64,000 bases of DNA from JAFDED01 sp964611635 (GCA_964611635.1 CAZTAS010000002.1:1-64000), one strand, 5' to 3'. Counted from the first letter of the stretch, positions 54,015 to 63,612 are shown. Made by a program: numbers and translations. Notes: generated by a model from the letters alone, not told the origin.

Positions 54015-56171
54015 TTATAGGGATGGCAGAACCATCCGACAGTCCAGCAGCCTGACGCCCTTTCCTTCGGGCAAGACCTTGATAGGATTGAAATCCATTG
54101 AAGAAACCCGGTCCTTGAGGGCGCACGCTATCGAGGAGAACCTCACCATAATGTCCAACAAGGCTTGGGTGTCCAGAGGCGGCTTGCCTCGAGTGCCGCT
54201 GAGAACCTTTGTCAGGCCGGGAATCTCATGTATCATTTCCCGGGCATCTTGCTGTCCAATCGGGCAGACTCGCCAGGATCCTAGGTCGAGAGCCTCAACG
54301 AAGATACCACCCCACCCTAGCATCAAGATTGGCCCAAAGAGCGGATCTATGGAAACTCCGAGGATGAGCTCAACGCCTTCGGAAATCATCTTTTGCACCA
54401 TGATGCCGTTGAGTGTTATCGGAGGATCTAGAGATCTCCAATTGACCATCATTTCATCAAAAGCCCGGTTGAATTCATTTTCTCCCTTTATATTTAAATA
54501 AACGCCCTTGCATTCGGTCTTGTGCAGGATCTGGGGTGAATCCATCTTCAGCACCACTGGATATCCGAGCTCATTTGCCTTGGCCCTGGCAGAGTCTAGT
54601 GATTGACTCATGATGCTTGGGCAAAAGGGCAAACCCAGAGGCGCAAGAATTTCACGACATCGTCCTTCCGGCAGCGTGTTGCTGGACTCCCGAGCCAGAG
54701 AAGCCCGGACTTTCTCTATACGGGAGTCTGAAGGTGGCAGCATGAAGGAGGGCTCTTTCTTTTTCCCAGGGTCGTGATGCTTTTGCAAGACTTTGTAGTA
54801 ATTGCGGAGATGCCTCAGAGCTTTTATACATTTCACGGGAGATATGAATACCGGCATACCTCCGGCTCGAAGGGTCGGCAACCCTTCCGTATCAAATTCG
54901 CTGTGAGTCCAGACGAACAAGAGCGGTTTGTCGGTTTCCTCAGCTGCTTTAATGACATTTTCGGCGAAATCCTTTTTCCCCCTCGTGGCCAGTATCACTG
55001 AATCAACGTTAGGGTCTTGGATGACCATACGCAAGATTTCGGGGAACCGGGGGCTTTGGGCAAAACCTGTAAGGTCCAATGGGTTCTCGCAAGAACCCCA
55101 TCCCTGGAGTATCTTTTCGATCTTTGCCGTCGTTTCTTCCGAAAGGCTGGGGACATGGAAACCCGCACTGGCACACTCGTCGCTCAGGAAGGTGCATATC
55201 CCGCCTGAATGTGAGATGATACCCACCCTATCATCCTTGGGAAACTTCCCTTTTGAAAACAGCTTGGCTACCTCGCACAACTCGTCATAATCATCCACTC
55301 GAACCACACCCTTCTGCTTGAAAAACCCTTCGTGAACTTTAAAGCTTCCGGTGATGGCAGCAGTGTGGGTAAGTGCCGCTCTGCCACCCACCTCAGATCG
55401 CCCCATTTTCATCAAAATAATGGGCTTTTTTCTCTCTAGCGCCAAGTCCGCAACTGCCTTGATCTTTTCCCCTTCCTTGAAACCTTCGATGAAAGAGGCG
55501 ATCACGCGCACCTCAGGGTCATCCAGCATGAATCGAATGAAATCCGCACTCTCCAGATTGGCCTCGTTCCCCGTGGAGACAACGTATTTTAGCCCTGCTC
55601 CCCGATCCTTTGCTTTCGCCAGAATAGGCCCAAAGGCCGTGGCACCGCTTTGGGAAACCACCCCAATGGGACCATGATCGGGGAGTAAATTAAGTATTCC
55701 TGAGCCTGAATTGGCATGGATTTTTTCTTTCACATTGGATATGCCCAGGCAATTGGGGCCGCAGATATAAATGCCGTTATCCCTGGCCAACTGCTGCAAC
55801 TGCTTTTGTCGATCGATGCCCGTTTGCCCGTCGCGTTCCGAAAACCCCGCGCTGATAATTACCACGGATCGGATCCCCTTTTCCACACACTGGCTGAGGG
55901 CTTGCAAGACTAAACGGGCGGGGATTATTATTACGGCAAAGTCAACCATCTCCTCGATTTCCATAACGTTTGAATAGCACGGCATGCCGCGCACTTTAGA
56001 ACGCGTTGGGTTCACCGGAAAGACCTTGCCCCGGAATCCGCCATCCATAAGGTTCTCAATTATTCTACCTCCATACCCCGCACCTTCAGTTGCTCCAATA
56101 ATGGCTATGGATCGAGGTTCCAGAAAATTTCGCATCAACTTGTCAAAATCTTGGGGCCATTGGAATCCCAT
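54015..56171 (-). CDS. ADP-forming acyl-CoA synthetase (acetate-CoA ligase family)
   Basis: 718 residues, all domains of the NDP-forming acyl-CoA synthetase in one chain. CoA-binding domain (about 12-140, SIAIIGATEGAGYGGRIIEN), succinyl-CoA-ligase-like domains (150-470, with GVVSQSGATAFG and the phospho-histidine in THTAAITGS near 268), and a C-terminal ATP-grasp domain (about 495-718, GYPVVLKMDSPQILHKT). It makes ATP plus acid from an acyl-CoA, or the reverse. AGGAGATAAAT precedes the ATG. A MITE-like insertion lies directly upstream, 18 bases from the start. Same strand as the CitE-like gene and the flavoprotein pair. Confidence 0.92.
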   Translation of the reverse strand: MGFQWPQDFDKLMRNFLEPRSIAIIGATEGAGYGGRIIENLMDGGFRGKVFPVNPTRSKVRGMPCYSNVMEIEEMVDFAVIIIPARLVLQALSQCVEKGIRSVVIISAGFSERDGQTGIDRQKQLQQLARDNGIYICGPNCLGISNVKEKIHANSGSGILNLLPDHGPIGVVSQSGATAFGPILAKAKDRGAGLKYVVSTGNEANLESADFIRFMLDDPEVRVIASFIEGFKEGEKIKAVADLALERKKPIILMKMGRSEVGGRAALTHTAAITGSFKVHEGFFKQKGVVRVDDYDELCEVAKLFSKGKFPKDDRVGIISHSGGICTFLSDECASAGFHVPSLSEETTAKIEKILQGWGSCENPLDLTGFAQSPRFPEILRMVIQDPNVDSVILATRGKKDFAENVIKAAEETDKPLLFVWTHSEFDTEGLPTLRAGGMPVFISPVKCIKALRHLRNYYKVLQKHHDPGKKKEPSFMLPPSDSRIEKVRASLARESSNTLPEGRCREILAPLGLPFCPSIMSQSLDSARAKANELGYPVVLKMDSPQILHKTECKGVYLNIKGENEFNRAFDEMMVNWRSLDPPITLNGIMVQKMISEGVELILGVSIDPLFGPILMLGWGGIFVEALDLGSWRVCPIGQQDAREMIHEIPGLTKVLSGTRGKPPLDTQALLDIMVRFSSIACALKDRVSSMDFNPIKVLPEGKGVRLLDCRMVLPSL

Positions 56172-56189
56172 ATTTATCTCCTAACTTAG

Positions 56190-56494
56190 TGCTTTATTTT
56201 ATAATTACGGTGTCGTATTTTGGGCTGCCGAAAATTGAGCACCTATTTTCTGGAACACAATCTGATTAGATAATTTTCTATGAGTTATGCAAAATTAATG
56301 GGATGGCCGTGCTGCATTTTTCCATTCCTTAATGGGGTGCCACGGGCAAAGCCGCAGGCTTGCCCGTGTCTTCACATACCAGGTTTCACCGGCGATCCTT
56401 CGGCTCTGCCAGTGAAACCCAAACGTATTATATGGAATAAGAAGTTTTAGGAGGATACCGCCCGTATACGTAACACAATTTGTGAAATAAAGCA
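56190..56494. mobile_element. MITE-like element with terminal inverted repeats and 5-bp target duplication
   Basis: The ends TGCTTTATTT (56190-56199) and AAATAAAGCA (56485-56494) are exact complements, and similarity extends inward for about 30 bp. The element is flanked by CTTAG on both sides (56185-56189 and 56495-56499), as expected for a target-site duplication. The 305-bp interior codes for nothing but contains two hairpins: CACGGGCAA/TTGCCCGTG (56341-56368) and GGTTTCAC/GTGAAACC (56382-56419). It has landed just upstream of the acyl-CoA synthetase ribosome site. Confidence 0.72.
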
Positions 56495-56606
56495 CTTAGT
56501 AAAGCTGATGAAGTACACAGAGCATCCTCGCGTGCGATAACCCATATCTTTGCGGATCCCCAAATCTTTCTTATATTACCCTCGCCATAAAATGGGAAAG
56601 AAGCTC

Positions 56607-58208
56607 TTAACGAATCATGTAAGGCATCCGAACCTCAAGAGCCTCCACCGGGCATTCGATCTCGCAGGGCAGGCAGTACCAGCAGGTCCGGTTAACTTCG
56701 TCCGGATAGCCGCAATTAAGGCACCGCTCCGCCTCGGCTCTGGCATCTTTTGCATCCAGCGTTTTTTCTACCTCGTTCTTTAAGTCTCTTTTATCAAGGG
56801 GCAGGCGGGGAAGTGGCGCCCGAACGCGTTGGAGGGCTCCGGAGCGGTTGATGGGAAAGTCGGTGATGCACGTGCCATCCCAGTATGCCCGCCCCCATCC
56901 AAGAGTCTCTCCTCTCAGCATCCGGTCGATGGAGACGGCGGCCTCCTTTCCGTTTGCCATGGCCTCGATGACGGAGCTTGAGCCGAAGACCGCATCTCCT
57001 CCCGCAAAGACTTTGGGGCGCCTTGTTTGCATGGTCACCCGATCCGCGATGATTGTTAGTTTTGTTTCGTCCAAGAGCTCGGCAGGAATGCCTGAATGCT
57101 CAGGTCTCTGCCCTATGGCCACCACCACCGATTGCGCCGAGGGGGCAAGGCCGCATGCCTCCTCCAGTGTGGGGCAGAACTGGCCCAGGTCATCGAAAAC
57201 CCTAATGCAGCGCGACAGCTCCATCTTGAGCCGGCCCTCATCCTGTCGGGATATTTTCCTCGGCCCCCAGCAATCCTGGATGTGGATTCCTTCCTCAATG
57301 GCCTCTGCCAGCTCCGCCTGGAATGCGGGCATTTTGTCCTCCTCCTCCAGGCATACGATGCTGACGTCCTGAACCCCCAGCTTGCGGCATGTCAGCGCCA
57401 CGTCCACTGCGGTGTTACCGCCTCCGATAACGATGGTGCTTCTTCCGAGACGGGGGGGCCTTCCCTGCCGGACTTCACGGAGCAGCTCAATCCCCTGGTG
57501 CACGTTTTCCAGCTCTTCGCCGGAGATGCCCAGCCGTGCCGCAGGCCCTGCCCCCGTGGCCAGAAACACCGCATCCCATTCGCGCTCCAATTGATCCAGC
57601 TCCAGCTCTCTCCCCAGAGCCCGGCCGGTCTGAAACATCACGTTCATCTTTTCCAGCATTCCAATGGAATGCGCAATTTCCTCCCCGGGGAGCCGAAAGG
57701 CAGGAATTCCCCAGCGCAGCAACCCTCCCGGCTCGGGGGCCGAGTCGAAGACAGTCGCGGAATGGCCCTGAACGGCCAGATCATGGGCAGCCATAAGCCC
57801 GGCGGGGCCCGATCCCACAACGGCTACCCGCTTCCCGCTCTTTTGATTAACCTGGACGGGCTCGTGTGTAATCTCGGGCAGAGTATCGGCCAGGTATCTC
57901 TTCAAGGCGCGGATATGAACGGCCTGATCGTCAACCTTCAGCCGCTCGCAGTGCTCTTCGCAAGGGTGGTTGCAGACTCTCCCCACAATCCCTCCAAATG
58001 GGAGATCTTTCCGCATCTCCTGAGCCGCCTCTTTTTCTTTGCCCTGTGCGATCAGGCGGATATAGCCCTGGCAGTTCATGTGTATGGGGCAGCCAGCGCG
58101 GCATGGCGCCAGGTACATGCGAAGGTTATCCATAATGCATCGTTCGATGCAAATGCCACAGACGTAACAGGTATCCCTTTTGACGATAATATTGCCGTTA
58201 GATCTCAT
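56607..58208 (-). CDS. GltD-like FAD/NAD(P) oxidoreductase with N- and C-terminal iron-sulfur clusters (second copy)
   Basis: 533 residues, a paralogue of 2905-4491 over its whole length. N-terminal cysteines CYVCGICIERC, then CRAGCPIHMNC and CNHPCEEHC; FAD motif GSGPAG near 132; NAD(P) motif GGGNTAVDVA near 262; C-terminal CLNCGYP and CWYCLPCEIEC. It starts 12 bp after the flavoprotein gene with GGAAGAGAGAT before the ATG, so the pair is an operon. In the first copy the order is the same and the gap is 135 bp. Probable electron carrier between NAD(P)H or ferredoxin and the flavoprotein. Confidence 0.83.
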   Translation of the reverse strand: MRSNGNIIVKRDTCYVCGICIERCIMDNLRMYLAPCRAGCPIHMNCQGYIRLIAQGKEKEAAQEMRKDLPFGGIVGRVCNHPCEEHCERLKVDDQAVHIRALKRYLADTLPEITHEPVQVNQKSGKRVAVVGSGPAGLMAAHDLAVQGHSATVFDSAPEPGGLLRWGIPAFRLPGEEIAHSIGMLEKMNVMFQTGRALGRELELDQLEREWDAVFLATGAGPAARLGISGEELENVHQGIELLREVRQGRPPRLGRSTIVIGGGNTAVDVALTCRKLGVQDVSIVCLEEEDKMPAFQAELAEAIEEGIHIQDCWGPRKISRQDEGRLKMELSRCIRVFDDLGQFCPTLEEACGLAPSAQSVVVAIGQRPEHSGIPAELLDETKLTIIADRVTMQTRRPKVFAGGDAVFGSSSVIEAMANGKEAAVSIDRMLRGETLGWGRAYWDGTCITDFPINRSGALQRVRAPLPRLPLDKRDLKNEVEKTLDAKDARAEAERCLNCGYPDEVNRTCWYCLPCEIECPVEALEVRMPYMIR

Positions 58209-58220
58209 ATCTCTCTTCCT

Positions 58221-59906
58221 TCAGGTTGGCAGATTACGGTTCAGGTGGCGCTTAGCAACAGTTATCTCTGCAGGATCTTCCCCGCGACGAATATCGATAT
58301 GGCAAAGCCACCTCTTATCATCCCGCTCCGGGTAATCGGTGCGATGGTGAGCATTTCCCCAACGGCTTTCTTTTCGCTCGAGGGCGGCCATGGCGGAAAA
58401 TGTCGCACATCTGAGGATGTTCTCCGCCTCGAAGAGCTTGGAGAGCTCGTGCCCATTGGTGACCGCCACCTCTTTTTCAATCTCGTGCTCAAAGCGCTTT
58501 GCCCATTCCAGCCATCTATTAAGCTTGTATGCGTTCTTGGGAGATACCACATAGTCGTTGATCAGCCGCCGCATCTTGTACTCAAGGTCATGGACATCGA
58601 TGAGCTTGTCGGCATGGGACAAGCGGCGGTTGCAAAGCATTTGAATATCATCAACCTGTGCGGAGTCAAGCCCTGGTTGGGGGTTCGAGCGCACGAAGCG
58701 GGCAGCCTGCTCAGCGGCAATCTCACCGAAGATGAAGGCTCCCGTCAGATGTCCCTTGGCCACGCAAGCCACATCCCCCGCAGCATAAAGACCTGGCACG
58801 CCGGTTTCCGCCCGCTCGTTCACCACTATACCCGTCATCCCGTGCCCGCCGCAGAGTTGATTTTCAGTGGGCCAGAGCTCGATGTCGTTTTTCCGAAAAT
58901 CAATATTTCGCCCTTTAAAAAATCGCTGCTGGACAGGGCGCTCCGTGGTGAAAAGAATGTCCTCGATCTCCTGAATGGTCTGTTCGGGCAAATGGCTGAG
59001 CCGTATGCGCAGGGGCCCCCATCCCATGTTGAACGCTTCGGCTGCCTTATTGCGATCGTGGCAGCTCCACTCCATGAGGATATTGTCAAAGATATCCATC
59101 ATCCTTCCACCGCGGGTAATAGTAATGGCCAGCAGAGGCATATTGGCGTCTTTGATGAGCATACTCCTGCGAGCATGTTCCATTCCTGTCAAGGGTGCCC
59201 CGGCCAGGAAGCCCATCACGTAGCCGTCCCCGGTATTTCCCGGGTAATCAAAGGTTCCGTAAAGGTAGCCCGAGTTGGGGAGGCCGAATCGGGCGGTCCC
59301 ACCGCTGGAGAGGATCACCGCACCGGCGCGGCAGACTACCAGTTCCCCGGTGCGCACATTGATCCCCACTGCCCCGGCCACGCGGCCCTCATCCATCAGG
59401 GCTCTAAGCCCCATGGTGCGGTTCACCGCCATGGCCCCTTTCTCCAGTGCTTTGGTAGAGATAATAACCTTGAGGTCGGGCTCCTCCATGGCGGTCAGGA
59501 ATTTACCAACCGGATGATACTGAAGGGTGCGGTAATTGCCTTTTTCATCCTGGGGGAAGCGGACTCCCCACCCCTCCAGCTTTTTCAAAAGCTCAAAAGA
59601 TCTTCGTGCCATCTCATAGCTGGGCGGTGCATCCAAGACACCGTTGCAGTTGAGTGTGCTAGATTCCACGTAAAGCTCCGGAGTGGTGAAATTGGGAATG
59701 GCAACTATGTTCAGCGCGTCCATCCCGCGGGCAATTGAGCCGCTGTACTTGATGTCCCCTTTTTCGAAAATCACCACCTTAAGGCCCGGATCCACTTCCA
59801 ACACCCGGTTTGCGGCCATGCATCCGGCACTACCTCCGCCGATAACGAGAATGTCAGCCTCTATATATCTGTTCTCCAAATTCTTATTCCTCATTGCCTG
59901 TTGCAT
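58221..59906 (-). CDS. FAD-binding fumarate reductase/AprA-like flavoprotein (second copy)
   Basis: 561 residues, a full-length paralogue of 1105-2769: VIGGGSAGCMAANRVL near 21-36, GDIKYSGSIARGMDALN, PGNTGDGYVMG, LWPTENQLCGGHGMTG (where the first copy has LHPTECFLCGGHGM) and LYAAGDVACV. The histidine of the HPTE motif is thus tryptophan-proline here (WPTE), a possible change in substrate chemistry. An ATG four codons downstream (59894) is an alternative start. It is followed by the iron-sulfur oxidoreductase and lies next to a tctCBA transporter. Confidence 0.82.
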   Translation of the reverse strand: MQQAMRNKNLENRYIEADILVIGGGSAGCMAANRVLEVDPGLKVVIFEKGDIKYSGSIARGMDALNIVAIPNFTTPELYVESSTLNCNGVLDAPPSYEMARRSFELLKKLEGWGVRFPQDEKGNYRTLQYHPVGKFLTAMEEPDLKVIISTKALEKGAMAVNRTMGLRALMDEGRVAGAVGINVRTGELVVCRAGAVILSSGGTARFGLPNSGYLYGTFDYPGNTGDGYVMGFLAGAPLTGMEHARRSMLIKDANMPLLAITITRGGRMMDIFDNILMEWSCHDRNKAAEAFNMGWGPLRIRLSHLPEQTIQEIEDILFTTERPVQQRFFKGRNIDFRKNDIELWPTENQLCGGHGMTGIVVNERAETGVPGLYAAGDVACVAKGHLTGAFIFGEIAAEQAARFVRSNPQPGLDSAQVDDIQMLCNRRLSHADKLIDVHDLEYKMRRLINDYVVSPKNAYKLNRWLEWAKRFEHEIEKEVAVTNGHELSKLFEAENILRCATFSAMAALERKESRWGNAHHRTDYPERDDKRWLCHIDIRRGEDPAEITVAKRHLNRNLPT

Positions 59907-59977
59907 TACACTGCAAAAGTTATTTTATAAAGTGATCAATAACCCTTACCCTCCGCGCAACCCAAATGTTCAATTTA

Positions 59978-61534
59978 TTAACCGTCAATTTCAGTAGCTT
60001 CTTCAACTCCTCTTTGGACCATCGATAGCCGCTGGGATACCTGAAATTTTATGGAAAGAAAAGTAAGTATGATGCATGAAATCAACAATCCTATGGAAAG
60101 CGGGCTGTTCAACAGGGCCTGAAGCCAGTCGCCCCGAGAAATAAGCAATGCTCTCCGTAAATTGGCCTCCATCATCGGGGTAATTAAAAAGGTAATGACA
60201 AGAGGAGCATCCGGGATTCCAAGAAGCCTCAAACCATAACCCACGAAACCCATGACCAACATAATGATCACATCGTAAGGATTTCCGCGAAAGGAGTAGC
60301 TGCCAATAATGGCCATAATTAAAATCAGGGGGATTAACATCGGCTTAGGAAGCTCCCCCAGCCTGGCATAAAGGCCGGCAAACAGGCGCCCGATTGCCAG
60401 GTTGAATACATTTCCAGCAAGCAAGATAATGAAGAGGGAGTATACAATCACGGGATACAATTCGAACATCCTGGGAGAGGGTGTTGCTCCCTGAAGCATC
60501 AAAGCCCCTCCTATAAGGGCTGCAGTGGAGCTTCCTGGAATTCCGAACGCCAGTAAAGGAATCAGCGTGGGCCCAACGGTTGCGTTATTGCCTGCCTCGG
60601 CAGCAGCCACCCCTTCCAGCACACCGGTCCCTAATTTTTTCTTTGGGGAAACCTGCTTGGCTACACTGTAAGATAAAAACGCCCCCACTGTGGCTCCCAA
60701 TCCTGGTAACATCCCCACAAAAGAGCCCACGAAGAGGCCGATGAGCATTTCCTTCCAGGTTCGTATGTACTCCTTGAAGGACAGACCTTCTCCTCTTTTC
60801 ATGATCCATTTTGAAATGCTTTCTTTAGCCATGCTGGGTACCGAACTCTCCTTTAATAGCTTAACAGCTTCCTCCAGCATCCTGGAAACTGCAAATATCC
60901 CTATCATAAGGGGAATAAGATGAATACCATCCTGCAACCACCACAGGCCGAAGGTCATCCTGGATACGTAACCCACTGGATCTGTCCCGATTGTCCCGAG
61001 AAAAACTCCGAGTGAGGCACTGATCAATCCCTTTGTCGGGTGAGAACCGCTCAATGCACCAAGCAAGGCAAAAGCAAGAACGACGAGCCAGAAGCGCTCT
61101 GACGGTCCAAACTTAAGCGCTATCATAGCCAGGGGCGGGGCAACCGCAATGGTAATTACATCGCTCAGGGTATCCCCAGTCACGGAAGCATATAAGGCCA
61201 TTAAAATGGCCTTTCGTCCTTTGCCACTCTGCATCAGCTTATAACCGTCATAGATGGTGGCAGCAGCTTCAGGGGTCCCCGGAGTGGCAAAGCTGATGGC
61301 GGAAATTGAGCCACCGTATACAGCCCCTTTATATAATCCGATACAGAGACCCAGAGCCGAGGCAGTATCCATCGTAAAGGTGAGGGGAAGCATGATTGCA
61401 ACACCCGTTGCGGCAGTGAGGCCTGGTATCGCTCCCACGCCCACTCCGATAGTAACCCCTATGACCATCCAGTATAAGACATGCAGTGAAAATACAATGT
61501 GAAATGCTTCGATAATGGCATCCGGTTGAAACAC
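59978..61534 (-). CDS. Tripartite tricarboxylate transporter large permease (TctA family)
   Basis: 518 residues, 11-12 transmembrane segments. Signature segments VGAIPGLTAATGVAIMLPL near 33-51, FATPGTPEAAATIYDGYKL, GMLPGLGATVGAFLSY and AFGIPGSSTAALIGGALM are all present. It begins with GTG two bases after the tctB stop. The third TctA of the window; its nearest relative here is the copy at 29063-30550. Confidence 0.9.
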   Translation of the reverse strand: MFQPDAIIEAFHIVFSLHVLYWMVIGVTIGVGVGAIPGLTAATGVAIMLPLTFTMDTASALGLCIGLYKGAVYGGSISAISFATPGTPEAAATIYDGYKLMQSGKGRKAILMALYASVTGDTLSDVITIAVAPPLAMIALKFGPSERFWLVVLAFALLGALSGSHPTKGLISASLGVFLGTIGTDPVGYVSRMTFGLWWLQDGIHLIPLMIGIFAVSRMLEEAVKLLKESSVPSMAKESISKWIMKRGEGLSFKEYIRTWKEMLIGLFVGSFVGMLPGLGATVGAFLSYSVAKQVSPKKKLGTGVLEGVAAAEAGNNATVGPTLIPLLAFGIPGSSTAALIGGALMLQGATPSPRMFELYPVIVYSLFIILLAGNVFNLAIGRLFAGLYARLGELPKPMLIPLILIMAIIGSYSFRGNPYDVIIMLVMGFVGYGLRLLGIPDAPLVITFLITPMMEANLRRALLISRGDWLQALLNSPLSIGLLISCIILTFLSIKFQVSQRLSMVQRGVEEATEIDG

Positions 61535-61536
61535 TT

Positions 61537-62037
61537 TTATTGTCCAATCCCTATGGCAAGTTTGAAAGGAAGAATTCCCTGTGGCAATTCAATGCCCAGG
61601 AGGCTGAAAATAATATAGATGATCACCGTCATTACTGCCCCTGATGCTATGCACTTTCCCCAGGATTTCAGGCCCAATGTATAAATGAAAAAAAGGAGAA
61701 AAATAGGGCTTATGATTAAAAATCCTATTCTTTTCATCAATTCAAAATAAAGCCAACACGCTGTTACTGCCAAAAATGAGCTAAAGAAGGATTTGAAGGT
61801 AATGCTCTTTAAACCAGAAGTGGTTTCATTGCGATATCGATCAAAAATCAATACAACGGAAAGGAGAAGCGAAAGGACAACGGCCAAAACGGGAAAGAAT
61901 CCAAGGGTAAATCCATCACGGAGCTTTCTATGAACCCAGGGGGAGATCTCTAGATAGATAAGAAAAGCACTGAAGAATAATGTAAGAATAAGACCTAACC
62001 CCTGATTGCATCTTATCCATTTGCGAAAGTTCTGCAT
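61537..62037 (-). CDS. Tripartite tricarboxylate transporter small membrane subunit (TctB family)
   Basis: 166 residues with four hydrophobic segments (about 13-31, 44-63, 88-127 in two, 135-155) as in TctB. It starts MQNFRKWIRCNQGLGLILTL. It directly precedes tctA and follows tctC by about 230 bp, a gap that holds a palindromic repeat. Confidence 0.82.
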   Translation of the reverse strand: MQNFRKWIRCNQGLGLILTLFFSAFLIYLEISPWVHRKLRDGFTLGFFPVLAVVLSLLLSVVLIFDRYRNETTSGLKSITFKSFFSSFLAVTACWLYFELMKRIGFLIISPIFLLFFIYTLGLKSWGKCIASGAVMTVIIYIIFSLLGIELPQGILPFKLAIGIGQ

Positions 62038-62051
62038 TATTTCAAAGCTTC

Positions 62052-62127
62052 GTAGGGTGGGCTGTGCCCACCATTAATAGCTATTTGGTTTATCACAGCT
62101 TTGGATGGTGGGCACTGCCCACCCTAC
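62052..62127. repeat. Dispersed palindromic repeat (copy 2)
   Basis: GTAGGGTGGGCTGTGCCCACC at 62052-62072, less its first base, matches the left arm of the copy at 34221 at all but one position. The right arm GGTGGGCACTGCCCACCCTA (62107-62126) is the near complement, followed by C. The 76-bp stem-loop lies between the tctC and tctB genes, the same place relative to the operon as the palindrome at 31077. Confidence 0.72.
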
Positions 62128-62270
62128 AATTCTAAAAAAATCAGCCAGTTCCCCCGTTGCCGGTTAATCTGAAACGGTTAACGGGAGAACTGGACTGCGG
62201 GCAAAACAGTGTAACTTCATTCACAAGTCGGCATAAGGCCGGCTGAGCTTATATCAGGCAGCGACAGATC

Positions 62271-63230
62271 TTATTTCACCAGCTTCGTAGCTTTCTTCAT
62301 GGCCTCTACCATCTTTTTATAATCCTTTTGTGCCTCTTCAATGGGCATGAAGTTGATCTCTTCTCCTAATTTTTTAATGAAATTGACCACGGCCTTGTCT
62401 TTAAGGAGGCTGTCGAACTTTTCAGACATGAATTTCGCTATTTCATCAGGGGTGTCGGGATGAACTCCGATCCACCTTGGAAATGCCATTCCTTCATAGC
62501 CCAGGTCTTTGGCACTGGGAACACCTTTGAATTCTTTGACCTTTTCGGAAATGGGTATATAGCTTGTATTAACAACCGCCACTGCCTTCTGGGGAATCAG
62601 GGGCACAAGTGAAGAAGCGGTCCCCGCCATGGCATGAATATGGCCGCCAAGAAAATCGGCAATAGCATCTCCAGTACTGGAATAAGGTACATAGGTGACC
62701 TTTAGACCGGCTTGTTCAATCAAATTTGCTGATCCCACAATATTTGACAGGGTTGCTCCAAGGGTAATTTTGCCTGGATTCTTTTTTGCATAATCTTTGA
62801 ATCCATCCCAGTTCGCCCATGGCTTATCAGGCTGACTGGCGATGATTGATCTAAAGGCAGAGACATAACAGACAATCTTGATCTCAAAAGGGCTGATGGG
62901 GGGCTTTTCTTCCATTAACAGAGAAAGCACCGGTGTAGAACTGCCCTGAATCATGGTATAGCCATCGGGCGGTCTGTTCAACCCTTCCTTCCACCCGACG
63001 ACCCCGGAAGCCCCCGGGATGTTTACGACATGCCATGGCTGGCCAAAATGATCTATGGCTGACGAGGACATGATCCGAGCCCATCGGTCTGTTCCACCTC
63101 CTGCTGCAAAGACAACTATGTAGGTGATCATTTTTTCCGGGTATTTGCCATATGCCAGATTATTGGAAAAACCCGTCAAAACAAAACCTGCCAAAAGAAG
63201 AATGGTTATAAAAACATATAAACGTCTCAT
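62271..63230 (-). CDS. Tripartite tricarboxylate transporter receptor (TctC/Bug family)
   Basis: 319 residues. A Sec signal peptide (YVFITILLLAGFVLTGFS, cleavage near AYG) is followed by YPEKMITYIVVFAAGGGTDR, the TctC start, then VVNIPGASGVVGWKEG and GYTMIQGSS. A good GGAGGGGAAAG site precedes the ATG. It heads the third tctCBA operon, which precedes the second flavoprotein pair on the same strand, so its ligand may be the substrate of those enzymes. Confidence 0.9.
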   Translation of the reverse strand: MRRLYVFITILLLAGFVLTGFSNNLAYGKYPEKMITYIVVFAAGGGTDRWARIMSSSAIDHFGQPWHVVNIPGASGVVGWKEGLNRPPDGYTMIQGSSTPVLSLLMEEKPPISPFEIKIVCYVSAFRSIIASQPDKPWANWDGFKDYAKKNPGKITLGATLSNIVGSANLIEQAGLKVTYVPYSSTGDAIADFLGGHIHAMAGTASSLVPLIPQKAVAVVNTSYIPISEKVKEFKGVPSAKDLGYEGMAFPRWIGVHPDTPDEIAKFMSEKFDSLLKDKAVVNFIKKLGEEINFMPIEEAQKDYKKMVEAMKKATKLVK

Positions 63231-63268
63231 CTTTCCCCTCCTTGTTTGGTTTAAAGTAGCTCAAAGAT

Positions 63269-63612
63269 TTACAGCTTAAAACGTTTTGTGCAAGACCAGA
63301 AGATTTGGCGGTTGAATACCGTGTTAATAACCCGGAAGCCTTGCTCGGTAAGTGTCTCCTCCAGAGATCTTGCACCTTTCATAAAGTTGGGAACTTTGGG
63401 CTCTGCCACGAAGCTCCCTTCCCCTGAACCTTAATGATAATTTCCTACATTTCAAGGCGCCTAATGGCGATTCTCACGGTCATCCGGCTTATGCCACAGC
63501 TCTGGATCAGATCGTTCTCATATGGGACGGGCTCTCTATGCTGAAATCTATTCCTCTGAATATAATCCGCAAGAATATCTGCCAGTTAAACATAACATAA
63601 ATTTATAGTCAT
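63269..63612 (-). pseudogene. GntR/UTRA-family regulator, decayed
   Basis: The minus strand from an ATG at 63612 gives MTINLCYV, a TAA in place of a conserved glutamine, then LADILADYIQRNRFQHREPV and PYENDLIQSCGISRMTVRIA (the GntR helix-turn-helix), IRRLEM, a TAG, EIIIKVQ, and after a frameshift GEGSFVAEPKVPNFMKGARS and TLTEQGFRVINTVF. The order is that of an intact GntR protein entering its UTRA domain, which is then cut off. Two nonsense codons and one frameshift make it inactive. It lies 39 bp upstream of tctC, mirroring the intact GntR gene at the left end of the window. Confidence 0.85.

Noticed and set aside
57096..59738. 880-codon open frame on the plus strand
   Set aside because: It runs antisense across the flavoprotein and iron-sulfur oxidoreductase genes, which both show clear family motifs on the minus strand. 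The frame is a by-product of high-GC codon use and has no domain of its own.
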